This document shows, piece after piece, positions 1 through 9,257 of a stretch of 64,000 nucleotides of DNA. A program made the translations under genes and the position numbers. Under the pieces are notes generated by a model. It was not told the DNA's origin. It ran no database searches and saw nothing but the letters and a program-made list of their open reading frames with translations. Every line of letters begins with the position of its first letter. Position 1 is the first letter of the stretch. Location of the stretch: positions 107,784 through 171,783 of the forward strand of contig HF991483.1 of the NCBI GenBank assembly GCA_000433095.1, written 5' to 3'. The DNA is from Clostridium sp. CAG:967. GTDB lineage: Bacteria; Cyanobacteriota; Vampirovibrionia; Gastranaerophilales; Gastranaerophilaceae.

Positions 1-76
1 TTCCTGCTGTATCCTGATAATTCATCAGGATTAAAATACATATAACTAATGTAGATATTATGGAGATAATTTGCAT
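1..76 (-). CDS. Partial small membrane protein, possibly SecG (5' end only)
   Basis: The first 25 codons read from an ATG at 76 and run off the left edge. The peptide begins MQIISIISTLVICILILMNY, a start followed at once by a hydrophobic helix. AGAAGG lies just upstream, inside the last codons of the pseudouridine synthase gene, and the start is only two bases after that gene's stop, so the two are co-transcribed. A short N-terminal helix followed by a polar, Gly-containing turn would fit SecG, the small SecYEG translocon subunit, but too little is visible to decide. Any small one- or two-helix membrane protein is possible. Confidence 0.5.
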   Translation of the reverse strand, partial: MQIISIISTLVICILILMNYQDTAG

Positions 77-78
77 TT

Positions 79-996
79 TTACCTTCTTTCCATACTTTGG
101 GTTAAATATTTCAGAACCTTATTAATTTTTTCGTCAGGCTCAATTTGTAACTCTATTATTTCATTACCAAAAGGTTTTGTAAAGCTCAAATAGTAGGATT
201 GTAATACTTGTTCTTCTGTCTTAACCTTTCCCTGACCTGCTCCGTATAAGGTGTCATTATATATAGGGTGTTTTTTATAGCTCAGATGTACCCGGATTTG
301 ATGAGTTCTGCCTGTTATTAGTGTCAGCTCAAGATATGTATGTTCTTTAAATCGTTCTAAAACCTTAACCAGAGTTCTGCTTTCTTTTCCATCCTCCCGC
401 ACCATCATTTTGTGCGGCTGATGAGGGTTTCTGCCTATTGCAAGATTTATTTCATCATTGTCTTTGGGGTAAACTCCTTTAACAACGGCAAGATATTTTT
501 TTGTAAGTGAATGATTTTTAATTTGTTCGGCGAGAAATTCGTGAGCTTTATTATTTTTTGCAATCATCAAAAGTCCTGATGTGTTGCGGTCAAGGCGGTG
601 CAAAATTCCACGTCTGAACTCGCCGTTAATATCGGAAAGATTGTCGCCGTATTTATATAACAGTGCATTAACCAGAGTGCCTTCTCTTTCTATGGTTGTA
701 GGATGTGTAAGCATCCCTGACGGTTTGTTTACAACAGCCATATTCTCATCTTCATAAACTATTTCAATAGGAATATTTTGCGCTTTAATAGCCAAATCTT
801 TTTGTTCGGGTATTTCAAAGCTTATTTTATCCCCCTCTTTTATTGTATATGAAGGCTTTTTGACAGTTCCGTTAATTAATATATCCCCGTTTTTTATAAA
901 ATTTTGTATTTTGGAACGTGAAAAATCAGGAGTTATCTCTGACAAATAACTGTCAATGCGTTTATTTTCGTCATTTTCATCAGTAAATATAATCAT
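79..996 (-). CDS. rluD: RluA/RluD-family 23S rRNA pseudouridine synthase
   Basis: This 305-residue protein converts uridines in rRNA to pseudouridine. An S4 RNA-binding domain covers about residues 13-60 (SRSKIQNFIKNG), followed by the RluA catalytic domain. The signature HRLDRNTSG lies at 133-141 with the catalytic Asp at 136, and GRTHQIRVHL is present near residue 228. Length is typical for the S4-containing RluD/YlyB branch. The gene sits one base after lspA, the same lspA-ylyB pairing seen in Firmicutes, and leads into the edge gene. Assignment to the RluD subgroup rather than RluC rests on architecture and neighbourhood; the target uridines cannot be read from the sequence. Confidence 0.9.
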   Translation of the reverse strand: MIIFTDENDENKRIDSYLSEITPDFSRSKIQNFIKNGDILINGTVKKPSYTIKEGDKISFEIPEQKDLAIKAQNIPIEIVYEDENMAVVNKPSGMLTHPTTIEREGTLVNALLYKYGDNLSDINGEFRRGILHRLDRNTSGLLMIAKNNKAHEFLAEQIKNHSLTKKYLAVVKGVYPKDNDEINLAIGRNPHQPHKMMVREDGKESRTLVKVLERFKEHTYLELTLITGRTHQIRVHLSYKKHPIYNDTLYGAGQGKVKTEEQVLQSYYLSFTKPFGNEIIELQIEPDEKINKVLKYLTQSMERR

Positions 997-997
997 T

Positions 998-1456
998 TTA
1001 TTTTTTCTTAATTAAAATTATTATAATCAACGCAATCACGCCGATATTGATAAATATATCAGAAATATTAAATACAGGAAAGTTTACAAAATTGAGTTGA
1101 AAATAATCTCTTACAAATCCATAGATAATTCTTTCATGCAGATTTCCTGCAATACCTGCGGAAAGTAAAGATATAAAGAAAATGGATTTTAATGAGATAG
1201 ATTTTATATGCTTAATAACATGCATTGCAAGCAAAACAAGCGCAATTACGGATAATATAATCAGCAATTCTCTGGAATCCTGAAGAATACTGAAAGCTGC
1301 TCCGGTATTTTTAATATAATTTAGTGTAAAAACAGGGTTTGAAAGTTTGTAGCCATGTGTAAGCATTGAAACGAGTTCATTTGATAAATAAATATCAACA
1401 AAGATGAAAAATGCATAACACACTGCAAAATATATAAATTTACTTGCCTTTTCCAC
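998..1456 (-). CDS. lspA: Lipoprotein signal peptidase (signal peptidase II)
   Basis: This 152-residue inner-membrane aspartyl protease cleaves signal peptides of diacylglyceryl-modified prolipoproteins. Four hydrophobic segments are visible. Family motifs are NTGAAFS at 50-56, GNLHER at 104-109 and the two catalytic aspartates D117 (GFVRDYF) and D133 (FNISDIF). The usual GNxxDR has Glu (E108) in place of its non-catalytic Asp. The start overlaps the end of the upstream exported-protein gene by 17 bases and the stop abuts the pseudouridine synthase, so all three form one operon. At least one protein in this window, the aldo/keto reductase at 33.6 kb, carries a lipobox and would be a substrate. 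Confidence 0.95.
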   Translation of the reverse strand: MEKASKFIYFAVCYAFFIFVDIYLSNELVSMLTHGYKLSNPVFTLNYIKNTGAAFSILQDSRELLIILSVIALVLLAMHVIKHIKSISLKSIFFISLLSAGIAGNLHERIIYGFVRDYFQLNFVNFPVFNISDIFINIGVIALIIIILIKKK

Positions 1457-2372
1457 TGTCTTTTACCTCATCAGTATTTTCCGGTTCTATCTTAATGTAT
1501 TTGTTTTCCGGAATTACATTAACTCTTGTCATAATGAAAGCAAGACCGCCCATATAAACTTTTACCTCATTTTCGTTATATGGTTCAGCCTTTGTTATTC
1601 CCACAGATGCAACCGTATATTCATTAACGTTATTTTTGTTTGATAAAAATACTCTTTCTAAAATATTGTCATCAGGCAGTTTTCTGAAAGCATCGTCTGC
1701 TTTTGTCTGCGGATAAACAATATTTTCTTTGCTGATTGATGCTATAACTACAGAATCTGAAGGAGCATCAACTTTTAATGTTGTTGTGTAATATTTATTA
1801 GGTCCGATTTGTTTCGGACTGTTTAATTCCATTTTGATGTATCTTGCATCGCCGTATCTTAATGATGATGTTTCTTCAACTATTTTTTCAGAAGAAATAA
1901 CCCATTTGCTTCCTGTTTTTTCAAGAAAATAAACGCATTTGGCTGTTGAATACAGTTCGCCTATTACCTGAACTTCTCCAACGGTATCTGTAGCTGTTGC
2001 TACAGCTGTTTCGTGAACAAATACTGTGGCATAGTTTTCATTAAAATCAATATTTTTGATTTCTGTAGTATAAGTGATATCAGGATAAGTTTTCCATGTT
2101 TCGTCAATAAGTTTAAAATAGATATCCTTATTAAACCCGTCAGAGTTGACAAAATTGTCAGAATATAGTGTAGCCAGTCCTTTTAGGTCATACTTGTTTG
2201 TATAAACCGTCTGGCTGTCTATTACTTTTTTTACTGCTTCATAATTTGATTTGTATTCTCTGTTTTGCTCAGCTTTTAATTTATAAGTGTTAAATATTCC
2301 TGCTTGAGATTGAAGCGGTGAATTTATGCTGATTAATAAAGCTAACAATATTAAAACGGATATCTTTTTCAT
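1440..2372 (-). CDS. Exported protein with NTF2/SnoaL-like domain, function unknown
   Basis: I do not recognise a named family. The protein has about 310 residues: a signal peptide (KKISVLILLALLISI, cleavage probably near QSQAG), a lysine-rich linker, an alpha+beta stretch at about 45-170 resembling NTF2/SnoaL folds (helix, LATLYSDNF, then long strands), and a C-terminal beta-rich part. I start at the ATG at 2372 rather than 2387 because it gives a normal signal peptide and because TATAAT sits exactly six bases upstream, predicting a leaderless message. No Shine-Dalgarno precedes either ATG. It is first in the operon with lspA and the pseudouridine synthase. Probable periplasmic ligand-binding or scaffold protein; function open. 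Confidence 0.6.
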   Translation of the reverse strand: MKKISVLILLALLISINSPLQSQAGIFNTYKLKAEQNREYKSNYEAVKKVIDSQTVYTNKYDLKGLATLYSDNFVNSDGFNKDIYFKLIDETWKTYPDITYTTEIKNIDFNENYATVFVHETAVATATDTVGEVQVIGELYSTAKCVYFLEKTGSKWVISSEKIVEETSSLRYGDARYIKMELNSPKQIGPNKYYTTTLKVDAPSDSVVIASISKENIVYPQTKADDAFRKLPDDNILERVFLSNKNNVNEYTVASVGITKAEPYNENEVKVYMGGLAFIMTRVNVIPENKYIKIEPENTDEVKDSGKGK

Positions 2373-2378
2373 AATTTT

Positions 2379-2384
2379 ATTATA
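2379..2384 (-). promoter_or_regulatory. -10 box for a leaderless start at 2372
   Basis: TATAAT on the minus strand, six bases before the ATG at 2372, so +1 would be the A of ATG. A weak -35 (TTAGCA) lies about 18 bases upstream. No Shine-Dalgarno is present. Confidence 0.5.
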
Positions 2385-2448
2385 CATAAAAACTTTTTTT
2401 TGTGCTAATATTTTTTGTATAAAAAATAGCTAAGGAGAGATATATTAT

Positions 2449-4932
2449 ATGAAAGATGCATATTTTCCGCAGGAGATAGAAAAAAAATGGCAAAAAATAT
2501 GGGAAGAAACAGGAGCTTTTAAAACTCCTGATGACAGCGATAAACCTAAATATTATGCATTGTCAATGTTCCCTTATCCGTCAGGTAAACTTCATATGGG
2601 ACACGTTAGAAATTACACTATTACAGATGTAATTGCACGTTTCAAAAAAATGAACGGATTTAATGTTCTTCACCCTATGGGTTGGGACAGTTTCGGACTT
2701 CCTGCCGAAAATGCGGCTATGAAGCACGGGGCTGATCCTGAAAAATGGACTGTTGAAAATATTGCTTATATGACAAAACAATTAAAAATGTTAGGTTTGT
2801 CCTATGACTGGGACAGAGAAGTCACAACCTGCAAACCTGATTATTATAAATGGACGCAATGGCTTTTCCTGCAATTGTATAAAAAAGGGCTGGCATACAA
2901 AAAAGAAGCTGCCGTTAACTGGTGTGAAGAATGCGGTACGGTTCTTGCAAACGAACAGGTTATCGACGGCAAATGCTGGAGATGCGACCATGTTGTTGAG
3001 AAAAAATATTTATCTCAGTGGTTCTTGAAAATTACTGATTATGCCGAAGTTCTGCTTGAAGATTTAGATAAACTTACAGGCTGGGGCGACAATGTAAAAA
3101 CAATGCAGGCTAACTGGATTGGAAAATCACAAGGGGCTGTTTTCGAATTTAAAGTTGTAGAAAAAGATATAAATATTCCTGTGTATACTACAAGACCTGA
3201 TACTGTTCACGGTATTACATATCTTGTTGTAGCGCCTGAATATAAAGATATAGAACTTCTTACAACTCCTGAAAATAAGGAAGCGGTTGAAGCTTACAGA
3301 GCTAACGCACGTAAAATGACTGAAATTGAAAGACTTTCAACTGACCGTATAAAAACAGGTGTTCCTCTCGGTACGCACTGTATAAATCCGTTTACGGGTG
3401 AAAAATTCCCTCTCTGGACAGCGGATTATGCGCTTGCAGAATACGGTACGGGTGCTGTAATGGCGGTTCCTGCTCATGATACACGTGACTTTGATTTTGC
3501 AAAAAAATATAACCTTCCTGTTAAAGTTGTTATACAAAATCCTGAAAATCCTTCGGATTGCAAAGATGAAGCTTATACAGAAGAGGGTATTCTTATAAAT
3601 TCCAATGAATTTAACGGAATGAAAAATGAAGAGGCTAAAAAAGCTATAACAGAAAAAGCTGTAAGAGAAGGTTTTGGTGAATTCAAAACACAATACAGAC
3701 TTCGTGACTGGCTTGTTTCCCGTCAAAGATACTGGGGGGCTCCTATCCCTGTTGTATATTGCGAAAAATGCGGTATTCAAACAGTACCTGAAGAGCAGCT
3801 TCCTGTATTGCTTCCAAAAGACGTTGATTTCAGTGTTGCAGGTAAATCTCCGATTACTACATCTAAATCTTTTGTAGAAACAACCTGTCCTTGCTGCGGA
3901 GGTCCTGCAAGACGTGAAACTGATACTATGGATACATTTGTATGTTCAAGCTGGTATTATTTGCGTTATTCGGATGCGAAGAATGACCAGATGCCGTTTG
4001 CAAAAGATAAAGTGAATAAGTGGCTTCCTGTAGACCAGTATGTCGGCGGTATTGAACACGCTATTTTGCACTTGTTGTATTCAAGATTTTTCACTAAAGC
4101 TTTAAGAGATATGGGGCTTCTTGATTTTGATGAGCCTTTTGAAAATCTTTTGACACAAGGTATGGTTTTAAAAGACGGTTCAAAGATGTCTAAATCTAAA
4201 GGCAACACTGTTGATCCTGATGAAATCTTTGAAAACTACGGTGCTGATACAGCAAGATTATTTATTCTGTCAGATTCACCTCCGGCAAGAGATTTTGACT
4301 GGTCAGATGCAGGGGTTGAAGGCTGCTATAAATTCCTGAACAGAGTTTGGAGATTAATTTCTTCCAGCGCTGATGATATTTCTTTGAACTATCCTGTACT
4401 TACTGCCGGTTCATTAAAGAAAAAAGATAATGACGATCTTCTTCGTGCGGTTCATATGGCAATAAAGGGTATTACAAATGATATCTCTAATGATTTCCAA
4501 TTCAATACAGTGATTTCGAAATACAGAGAGCTGGTTAATGCAATCTATGATTGGAAAGCTAAGAAATCAGAACTTGATGATGAAGATAAATCAATATTTA
4601 GTTTTGCGATTGTAACACTTGTAAAATTAATGTCACCTGTTGCAGTCCATTTGACAGAAGAAACTTGGAACGATTTGGGCGGTGAAGGTTCAATTCATGA
4701 ACAAAAATGGCCTGAATGGGACGAAAATCTGGCTAAAGCAAGTTCAATCACTCTTGTTGTACAGATTAACGGCAAGGTTAAAGATAAAATTGAGGCTGAT
4801 GAAGCGTTATCACAAGAAGAACTGAAAGAGTTAGCGCTTAACAGTCCGAAAATTAAGGAATTAACCGAAGGTAAAACTATAGTAAAAACTATTGTTGTAC
4901 CAAAGAAACTTGTCAATATCGTTATAAAATAA
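2449..4932 (+). CDS. leuS: Leucyl-tRNA synthetase
   Basis: LeuRS charges tRNA-Leu. At 827 residues it is full length for a bacterial enzyme. Visible signatures are the HIGH-type motif HMGH at 49-52 after PYPSGKL, a zinc-knuckle-like pair (CEECG and CWRCD near 160-180), the CP1 editing region (TTRPDT, near residue 248), a second CxxC pair in CPCCGG, and KMSKS at about 579-583. AAGGAGAG lies upstream of the ATG. The gene is transcribed divergently from the exported-protein/lspA operon across a 76-base gap and ends in its own terminator. Confidence 0.98.
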   Translation: MKDAYFPQEIEKKWQKIWEETGAFKTPDDSDKPKYYALSMFPYPSGKLHMGHVRNYTITDVIARFKKMNGFNVLHPMGWDSFGLPAENAAMKHGADPEKWTVENIAYMTKQLKMLGLSYDWDREVTTCKPDYYKWTQWLFLQLYKKGLAYKKEAAVNWCEECGTVLANEQVIDGKCWRCDHVVEKKYLSQWFLKITDYAEVLLEDLDKLTGWGDNVKTMQANWIGKSQGAVFEFKVVEKDINIPVYTTRPDTVHGITYLVVAPEYKDIELLTTPENKEAVEAYRANARKMTEIERLSTDRIKTGVPLGTHCINPFTGEKFPLWTADYALAEYGTGAVMAVPAHDTRDFDFAKKYNLPVKVVIQNPENPSDCKDEAYTEEGILINSNEFNGMKNEEAKKAITEKAVREGFGEFKTQYRLRDWLVSRQRYWGAPIPVVYCEKCGIQTVPEEQLPVLLPKDVDFSVAGKSPITTSKSFVETTCPCCGGPARRETDTMDTFVCSSWYYLRYSDAKNDQMPFAKDKVNKWLPVDQYVGGIEHAILHLLYSRFFTKALRDMGLLDFDEPFENLLTQGMVLKDGSKMSKSKGNTVDPDEIFENYGADTARLFILSDSPPARDFDWSDAGVEGCYKFLNRVWRLISSSADDISLNYPVLTAGSLKKKDNDDLLRAVHMAIKGITNDISNDFQFNTVISKYRELVNAIYDWKAKKSELDDEDKSIFSFAIVTLVKLMSPVAVHLTEETWNDLGGEGSIHEQKWPEWDENLAKASSITLVVQINGKVKDKIEADEALSQEELKELALNSPKIKELTEGKTIVKTIVVPKKLVNIVIK

Positions 4933-4950
4933 CAATAAATATATTTTTTA

Positions 4951-4979
4951 AGCCGCCTGAAAAATACAGGCGGTTTTTA
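4951..4979 (+). terminator. Rho-independent terminator after leuS
   Basis: Perfect stem CCGCCTG/CAGGCGG with a seven-base A-rich loop, followed by TTTTT. Confidence 0.9.
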
Positions 4980-5011
4980 ATTGCTAAAAAATGTATACTT
5001 ATGTTTATAAC

Positions 5012-5042
5012 TATAATCCTAATGCTTTTTTTGTATTATAAT
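5012..5042 (+). promoter_or_regulatory. Candidate promoter region for the mur operon
   Basis: Two TATAAT boxes (5012-5017 and 5037-5042) lie between the leuS terminator and murC. Neither has a convincing -35 element, so which is used is open. Confidence 0.35.
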
Positions 5043-5085
5043 AAAGTTGTTGATATATACATAATTTAGGGATAGAGTTTTGATA

Positions 5086-6507
5086 ATGTCTGAAAGATTT
5101 ACTAAAATTACTCCAAAGTCTGAGGGGAAAGTGTCTTTGACACAGAAATATTATTTTATTGCAATAGGTGGTGTAGGAATGAGCGGTTTGGCTAAGTATT
5201 TGTTGGAAAACGGATGCGAAGTTTCAGGCTCTGATATTTGTGACAGTAAATATATTGATAAGTTGAGAAATTTGGGCGCAACTGTTTATATAGGACAGAG
5301 AGCGGAAAATGTTCCGTCAGATGCAACAATTGTTGCAAGTACTGCTATAAGGGAAGACAATCCTGAAATGATAAGAGCTAAAGAGTTGGGACTTAAAATT
5401 TATCACCGTTCGGATATATTGGCTGAAATTTCAAAATGGGGTAAGTTTTTCATCGGATATTCAGGTACCCACGGCAAGACAACAACAAGCGGACTTTGTT
5501 CTTATGTATTAGAAAAGGCAGGCTTAAAACCTTCTTATGTAGTAGGCGGCATTATTCCGGAAATAGGATGCAATGCACATTGTCAGGAGGGAAAATTCTT
5601 TGCGGCGGAACTTGATGAGAGTGACGGGACAATAGTTAAATATTCTCCTAATATATGTGTGGTTAACAATTTGGAAGCTGATCACCTTGATTTTTATAAA
5701 GATGGTTTAAAATCCATATTGGAAACATTTGAAAAGTTTATTTCAAATATGTCAGATGATGCGGTTTTACTGGTAAACAAGGATTGTAAAGCAGCAATGA
5801 GTTTGCACAACCATAAAGTTTTGACTTTTGGTTTATCAGATGCTGATTATACTGCGAAAAATATAGAGTTTGGTTCTGAATATACTTCGTTTGATGTTTA
5901 TTATAAAGGTGAATTTTTAACTGATATGAAAATAATTTTGCGTGGAAAACATAATGTTTATAACGCTTTATCAGTTCTTGCAAGTCTTCATCAGGCAGGC
6001 GTTGATGTAAATCTTGTTAAACCGCATTTTGCAACTTTCACGGGTATGGGAAGAAGATTCCAAAAGGTTTGCGAATTCAACGGGGTTACAATATTCGATG
6101 ACTACGCACACCATCCGACTGAAATCAAAGCTACACTGTCTTCTGCTGAAGGGATGAATGACAAAAACATAATTGCTGTTTTCCAGCCGCACAGATACAC
6201 AAGACTTAAAAACTTGTGGAATGAGTTTCTTGATGCTTTCGGAGGTGTAGACAGAGTTGTTGTTACTGATGTTTATGCAGCATCAGAAGATGAAATTCAA
6301 GGTATAAATTCCGAAAATTTTGTTAAAGAATTGTCAGAAAAAGCTAACTGTGAATACATTTCAGGAAGTATTCGTGATGTTGCTAAAAAACTTTATCCGA
6401 CTTTAAAAGAAAATGATGTTGTAATTGGGCTTGGAGCAGGAACAATTACAAATTTAGGAAAAGAATTACAGCACCTTAATAATGAGGTAGCAGCCATTGG
6501 ACACTAA
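5086..6507 (+). CDS. murC: UDP-N-acetylmuramate--L-alanine ligase
   Basis: MurC adds L-Ala to UDP-MurNAc with ATP, the first step of the peptidoglycan stem peptide, in the cytoplasm. The 473-residue protein shows the N-terminal Rossmann-like GVGMSGLAKYL, the P-loop SGTHGKTTTS at about residue 126, the Mur-ligase DDYAHHPTE segment, and FQPHRYTR near the start of the C-terminal domain. An in-frame TTG at 5080 gives two extra residues and is better spaced from the upstream AGGG, so the true start could be either. murB overlaps its 3' end by 11 bases, so the genes are translationally coupled. Confidence 0.97.
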   Translation: MSERFTKITPKSEGKVSLTQKYYFIAIGGVGMSGLAKYLLENGCEVSGSDICDSKYIDKLRNLGATVYIGQRAENVPSDATIVASTAIREDNPEMIRAKELGLKIYHRSDILAEISKWGKFFIGYSGTHGKTTTSGLCSYVLEKAGLKPSYVVGGIIPEIGCNAHCQEGKFFAAELDESDGTIVKYSPNICVVNNLEADHLDFYKDGLKSILETFEKFISNMSDDAVLLVNKDCKAAMSLHNHKVLTFGLSDADYTAKNIEFGSEYTSFDVYYKGEFLTDMKIILRGKHNVYNALSVLASLHQAGVDVNLVKPHFATFTGMGRRFQKVCEFNGVTIFDDYAHHPTEIKATLSSAEGMNDKNIIAVFQPHRYTRLKNLWNEFLDAFGGVDRVVVTDVYAASEDEIQGINSENFVKELSEKANCEYISGSIRDVAKKLYPTLKENDVVIGLGAGTITNLGKELQHLNNEVAAIGH

Positions 6508-7387
6508 TTTTAATATTCAAAAATTAACTTCGTATAAAATTGGCGGCGAAATTGCAAGAATATATTTTCCGGCAAGCATAGAAGAATTCGTTGAAGCTGC
6601 AAAAAAAGAACCTGATGTCTTTGTTGCAGGTAATCTTTCAAATGTTCTTGTGTCTTCATCCGGATATAATGGAGCTGTTATTTCAACATCTAAATTAAAT
6701 GATATTAAAATTGAAGGGAATAAGATTATTGCAGGGGCTGGAGTTCGAGGAACTAAACTTTCGAAATTTGCTTGTGAAAACGGGTTAAGCGGACTTGAGT
6801 TTATGATAGCTTTTCCTGGTTCTGTGGGCGGTGAAGTGTTTATGAATGCCGGGGCGCACGGTCAGATGATTGCGGATGTTTTAAGCACGGCAAAAGTATA
6901 CTGTCCTGATAAAGGTGTTATAAATTTATCTAAGGATGAAATGGAATTCAGCTACAGAACATCAATTTGTCAAAGAAAGCCTTATTCTGTGCTTGAAGCT
7001 GAGTTTGTTTTAACACCTCTAGCACAAGATAAAATTCAGGAAAAAATGAATGAGAATTTGTCATTCAGACAAAATAAACAGCCTGCATTGACGTTGCCTA
7101 ATTGCGGGAGTGTATTCAGAAATCCTCAAGGAGATTTTGCAGGCAGATTGTTGGAAAGTGTTGAAGTAAAAGGTCTTGTGTGCGGCGGTGCAAGAGTTTG
7201 GGAAAATCATGCAAACTTTATCGTGAATGACGGAACTGCAACATCGCTGGATGTTTTAAGATTAATGTTTGAAATGCATAAAAGGGTAAAAGAGAAGTAT
7301 AATATTAACTTAATGCCCGAGGTTAGATTTTTGGGCGGAAATAATGAAGAAGAGGTTGAGATATGCAAAATATTGTATCAAAAATAG
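6497..7387 (+). CDS. murB: UDP-N-acetylenolpyruvoylglucosamine reductase
   Basis: MurB is the FAD/NADPH enzyme that makes UDP-MurNAc. The 296-residue length fits the shorter type II class. Visible motifs are the FAD-binding AGAGVRGTKL and AFPGSVGGEVFMNAG, the YRTS segment, the catalytic serine loop NCGSVFRNPQ, and the terminal catalytic Glu in LMPEVRF. It begins with TTG at 6497; a GAGGT ribosome site nine bases upstream, inside murC, supports this over later ATGs. Its end overlaps ddl by 25 bases. Confidence 0.96.
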   Translation: MDTNFNIQKLTSYKIGGEIARIYFPASIEEFVEAAKKEPDVFVAGNLSNVLVSSSGYNGAVISTSKLNDIKIEGNKIIAGAGVRGTKLSKFACENGLSGLEFMIAFPGSVGGEVFMNAGAHGQMIADVLSTAKVYCPDKGVINLSKDEMEFSYRTSICQRKPYSVLEAEFVLTPLAQDKIQEKMNENLSFRQNKQPALTLPNCGSVFRNPQGDFAGRLLESVEVKGLVCGGARVWENHANFIVNDGTATSLDVLRLMFEMHKRVKEKYNINLMPEVRFLGGNNEEEVEICKILYQK

Positions 7388-8313
7388 ATAAGAGTGCTAA
7401 AATTGCCGTACTTGCCGGCGGAATGTCATCGGAAGCAGAAATTTCAAAAAGATCCGGAAAAGGCTGCTTTGATGCATTGAAAAGCTTAGGCTATGTAAAT
7501 GCGGAGTTAGTTGTTGTTGATGAGAATATTGCGCAAACTTTAAAAAACGGCAAGTTTGATTATGCATATAATGCTTTGCACGGTAAATACGGTGAAGACG
7601 GATGCATACAGGGAGTTTTAGAAATTCTTCAAATACCTTATACAGGCTGCGGCGTAATGTCAAGTTCGGTTTGCATGAATAAGGAATATACAAAACGAAT
7701 TCTTTCTACCTGTAAAGATATTCCTTTGATAAAATCTGTTTTTGTGAAAAAAGGTGAAGACGTTGTTGAAAAAACAAAGGATTTGAATTATCCGTTGATT
7801 ACTAAACCGGTTAATGAAGGATCAAGTTTTGGGATGACAAAAGTAAATTCTCCTGATGAATTGGAAAGCGCTTATTTAGATGCAATAAAATACAATGATG
7901 ACGTGCTTATTGAAGAATATCTTGTCGGGAAAGCCGCTACTGTCGGAGTAATAGGTGACGGTGCTGAACGTATAGTCACTGAAATCCTTGAAATGCGCCC
8001 TAAGCATGAATGGTACGATTATGAGTGCAAATATACGAAAGGTATGACAGAATTTGTTCTTCCGGCAGAGATTTCAAAAGAAATGACTGAAAAAGTCAAA
8101 AAGATTGCCTTGAAAGCTTTTGAAGCAGCCGGTTGTTCGGGTGTGTCAAGAGTTGATTTTCATATCGTTGATGATGTACCTTATGTTCTTGAAATTAACA
8201 CAAGTCCCGGCATGACAGAAACCAGTGATTTGCCAGCTCAAGCCGCAGCTATGGGTATTGATTATGCTAATCTGGTACAATTAATTTTAAACAGCGCAGG
8301 ATTAAATAAATAA
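7363..8313 (+). CDS. ddl: D-alanine--D-alanine ligase
   Basis: ATP-grasp ligase forming the D-Ala-D-Ala dipeptide of the stem peptide. The 316-residue protein shows GGMSSEAEIS near residue 19, the ALHGKYGEDGCIQG substrate loop, KPVNEGSSFGM, and the metal-binding VDFHIVD...EINTSPGMTETS region near the C-terminus. GAGG precedes the ATG. It overlaps murB, and its TAA shares one base with the ftsQ start, placing it in a tightly coupled wall-synthesis/division operon. Confidence 0.97.
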   Translation: MQNIVSKIDKSAKIAVLAGGMSSEAEISKRSGKGCFDALKSLGYVNAELVVVDENIAQTLKNGKFDYAYNALHGKYGEDGCIQGVLEILQIPYTGCGVMSSSVCMNKEYTKRILSTCKDIPLIKSVFVKKGEDVVEKTKDLNYPLITKPVNEGSSFGMTKVNSPDELESAYLDAIKYNDDVLIEEYLVGKAATVGVIGDGAERIVTEILEMRPKHEWYDYECKYTKGMTEFVLPAEISKEMTEKVKKIALKAFEAAGCSGVSRVDFHIVDDVPYVLEINTSPGMTETSDLPAQAAAMGIDYANLVQLILNSAGLNK

Positions 8314-9239
8314 TGGATGATGAATTAAATCAACTAAATAATGATGAAATTGAAATTCAGGAAGAATATGTCGAAGTTGTAGAACAGGTAGATTTGCAGC
8401 AGCCGCCTATTCCTGACGGAAAACATCTTGTGAAGAAAAAACGCAGGGAACGTTTGATTAGAAAAGGACGTATGAAACAAGAACGTTTTCGTGGTTTTAT
8501 GCGATTTTTCATATCATTATTCCTTCTTCTGGGGCTTGGATATGCGTTAAGATGCCACGGATGGTATATGGATAAAAACGCATTTAATTATGTCGGCGGA
8601 GGTGCTGTTGAGATTATCAATAATAAAATTGTACCTTCTCATAAAGTTCTTGCTTTGTTAAAAAGAAGTAACGTGCCTGATGCGCCTGTATATATGGCAC
8701 GTACCAATGAAATTAAAAAAGAACTCATGCAGCTTCCGCCTATTGAAAATGTTTACATCAGAAGATACGCTTTCCCTGCAAGAATACAAATTATCATCAG
8801 AGAAAGAATTCCTGCAATTACTATTTCTCCTGACGTAAAAGTAGCTCCCGTTGCATTCTTCACTACGGACGGAAAGCTTATCGGACGTGAATATTTGCCG
8901 TTAAGCAAGGATTATAAAACTATACTTGTTTTGTCCTACGGCAACAAGGGTGATGATTATCACAAATGGGATCTGGCGAAAATTCAGCAAATAAGGAAAA
9001 TTGTTAAATATATAGAAACTTATTCTAAAGAACCTGTTGAGTATGTTGATTTCAGAAATCCTAACGATGTATTTGTTAAGGTAGAAACGGTTAATATAAG
9101 ATTAGGAAAACTTGATGATACGGTTTACAAACGGATTGAAAGAATTCCTTCAATATTGCCTCAGGTAAAACTTGTTGATTCTAAGGTAAAATATCTTGAT
9201 TTAAGCTGGGAAAAGGTTAACTATTTGAAGTTACAGTAA
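8313..9239 (+). CDS. ftsQ: Cell-division protein FtsQ (POTRA domain)
   Basis: A 308-residue single-pass inner-membrane protein: an acidic then lysine/arginine-rich cytoplasmic tail (1-60), one membrane helix (about 64-80, FISLFLLLGLGYAL), then a FtsQ/DivIB-type POTRA domain (MARTNEIKKELMQLPPIENV followed by the ARIQIIIRERIPA strand) and a periplasmic beta domain. FtsQ links FtsBL to the divisome. Sequence conservation in the family is low, so the call depends on POTRA architecture together with its place directly after murC-murB-ddl, the standard dcw order. ftsA/ftsZ do not follow; nadE does. Confidence 0.85.
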   Translation: MDDELNQLNNDEIEIQEEYVEVVEQVDLQQPPIPDGKHLVKKKRRERLIRKGRMKQERFRGFMRFFISLFLLLGLGYALRCHGWYMDKNAFNYVGGGAVEIINNKIVPSHKVLALLKRSNVPDAPVYMARTNEIKKELMQLPPIENVYIRRYAFPARIQIIIRERIPAITISPDVKVAPVAFFTTDGKLIGREYLPLSKDYKTILVLSYGNKGDDYHKWDLAKIQQIRKIVKYIETYSKEPVEYVDFRNPNDVFVKVETVNIRLGKLDDTVYKRIERIPSILPQVKLVDSKVKYLDLSWEKVNYLKLQ

Positions 9240-9257
9240 TATAAAAAAGAGGTCATT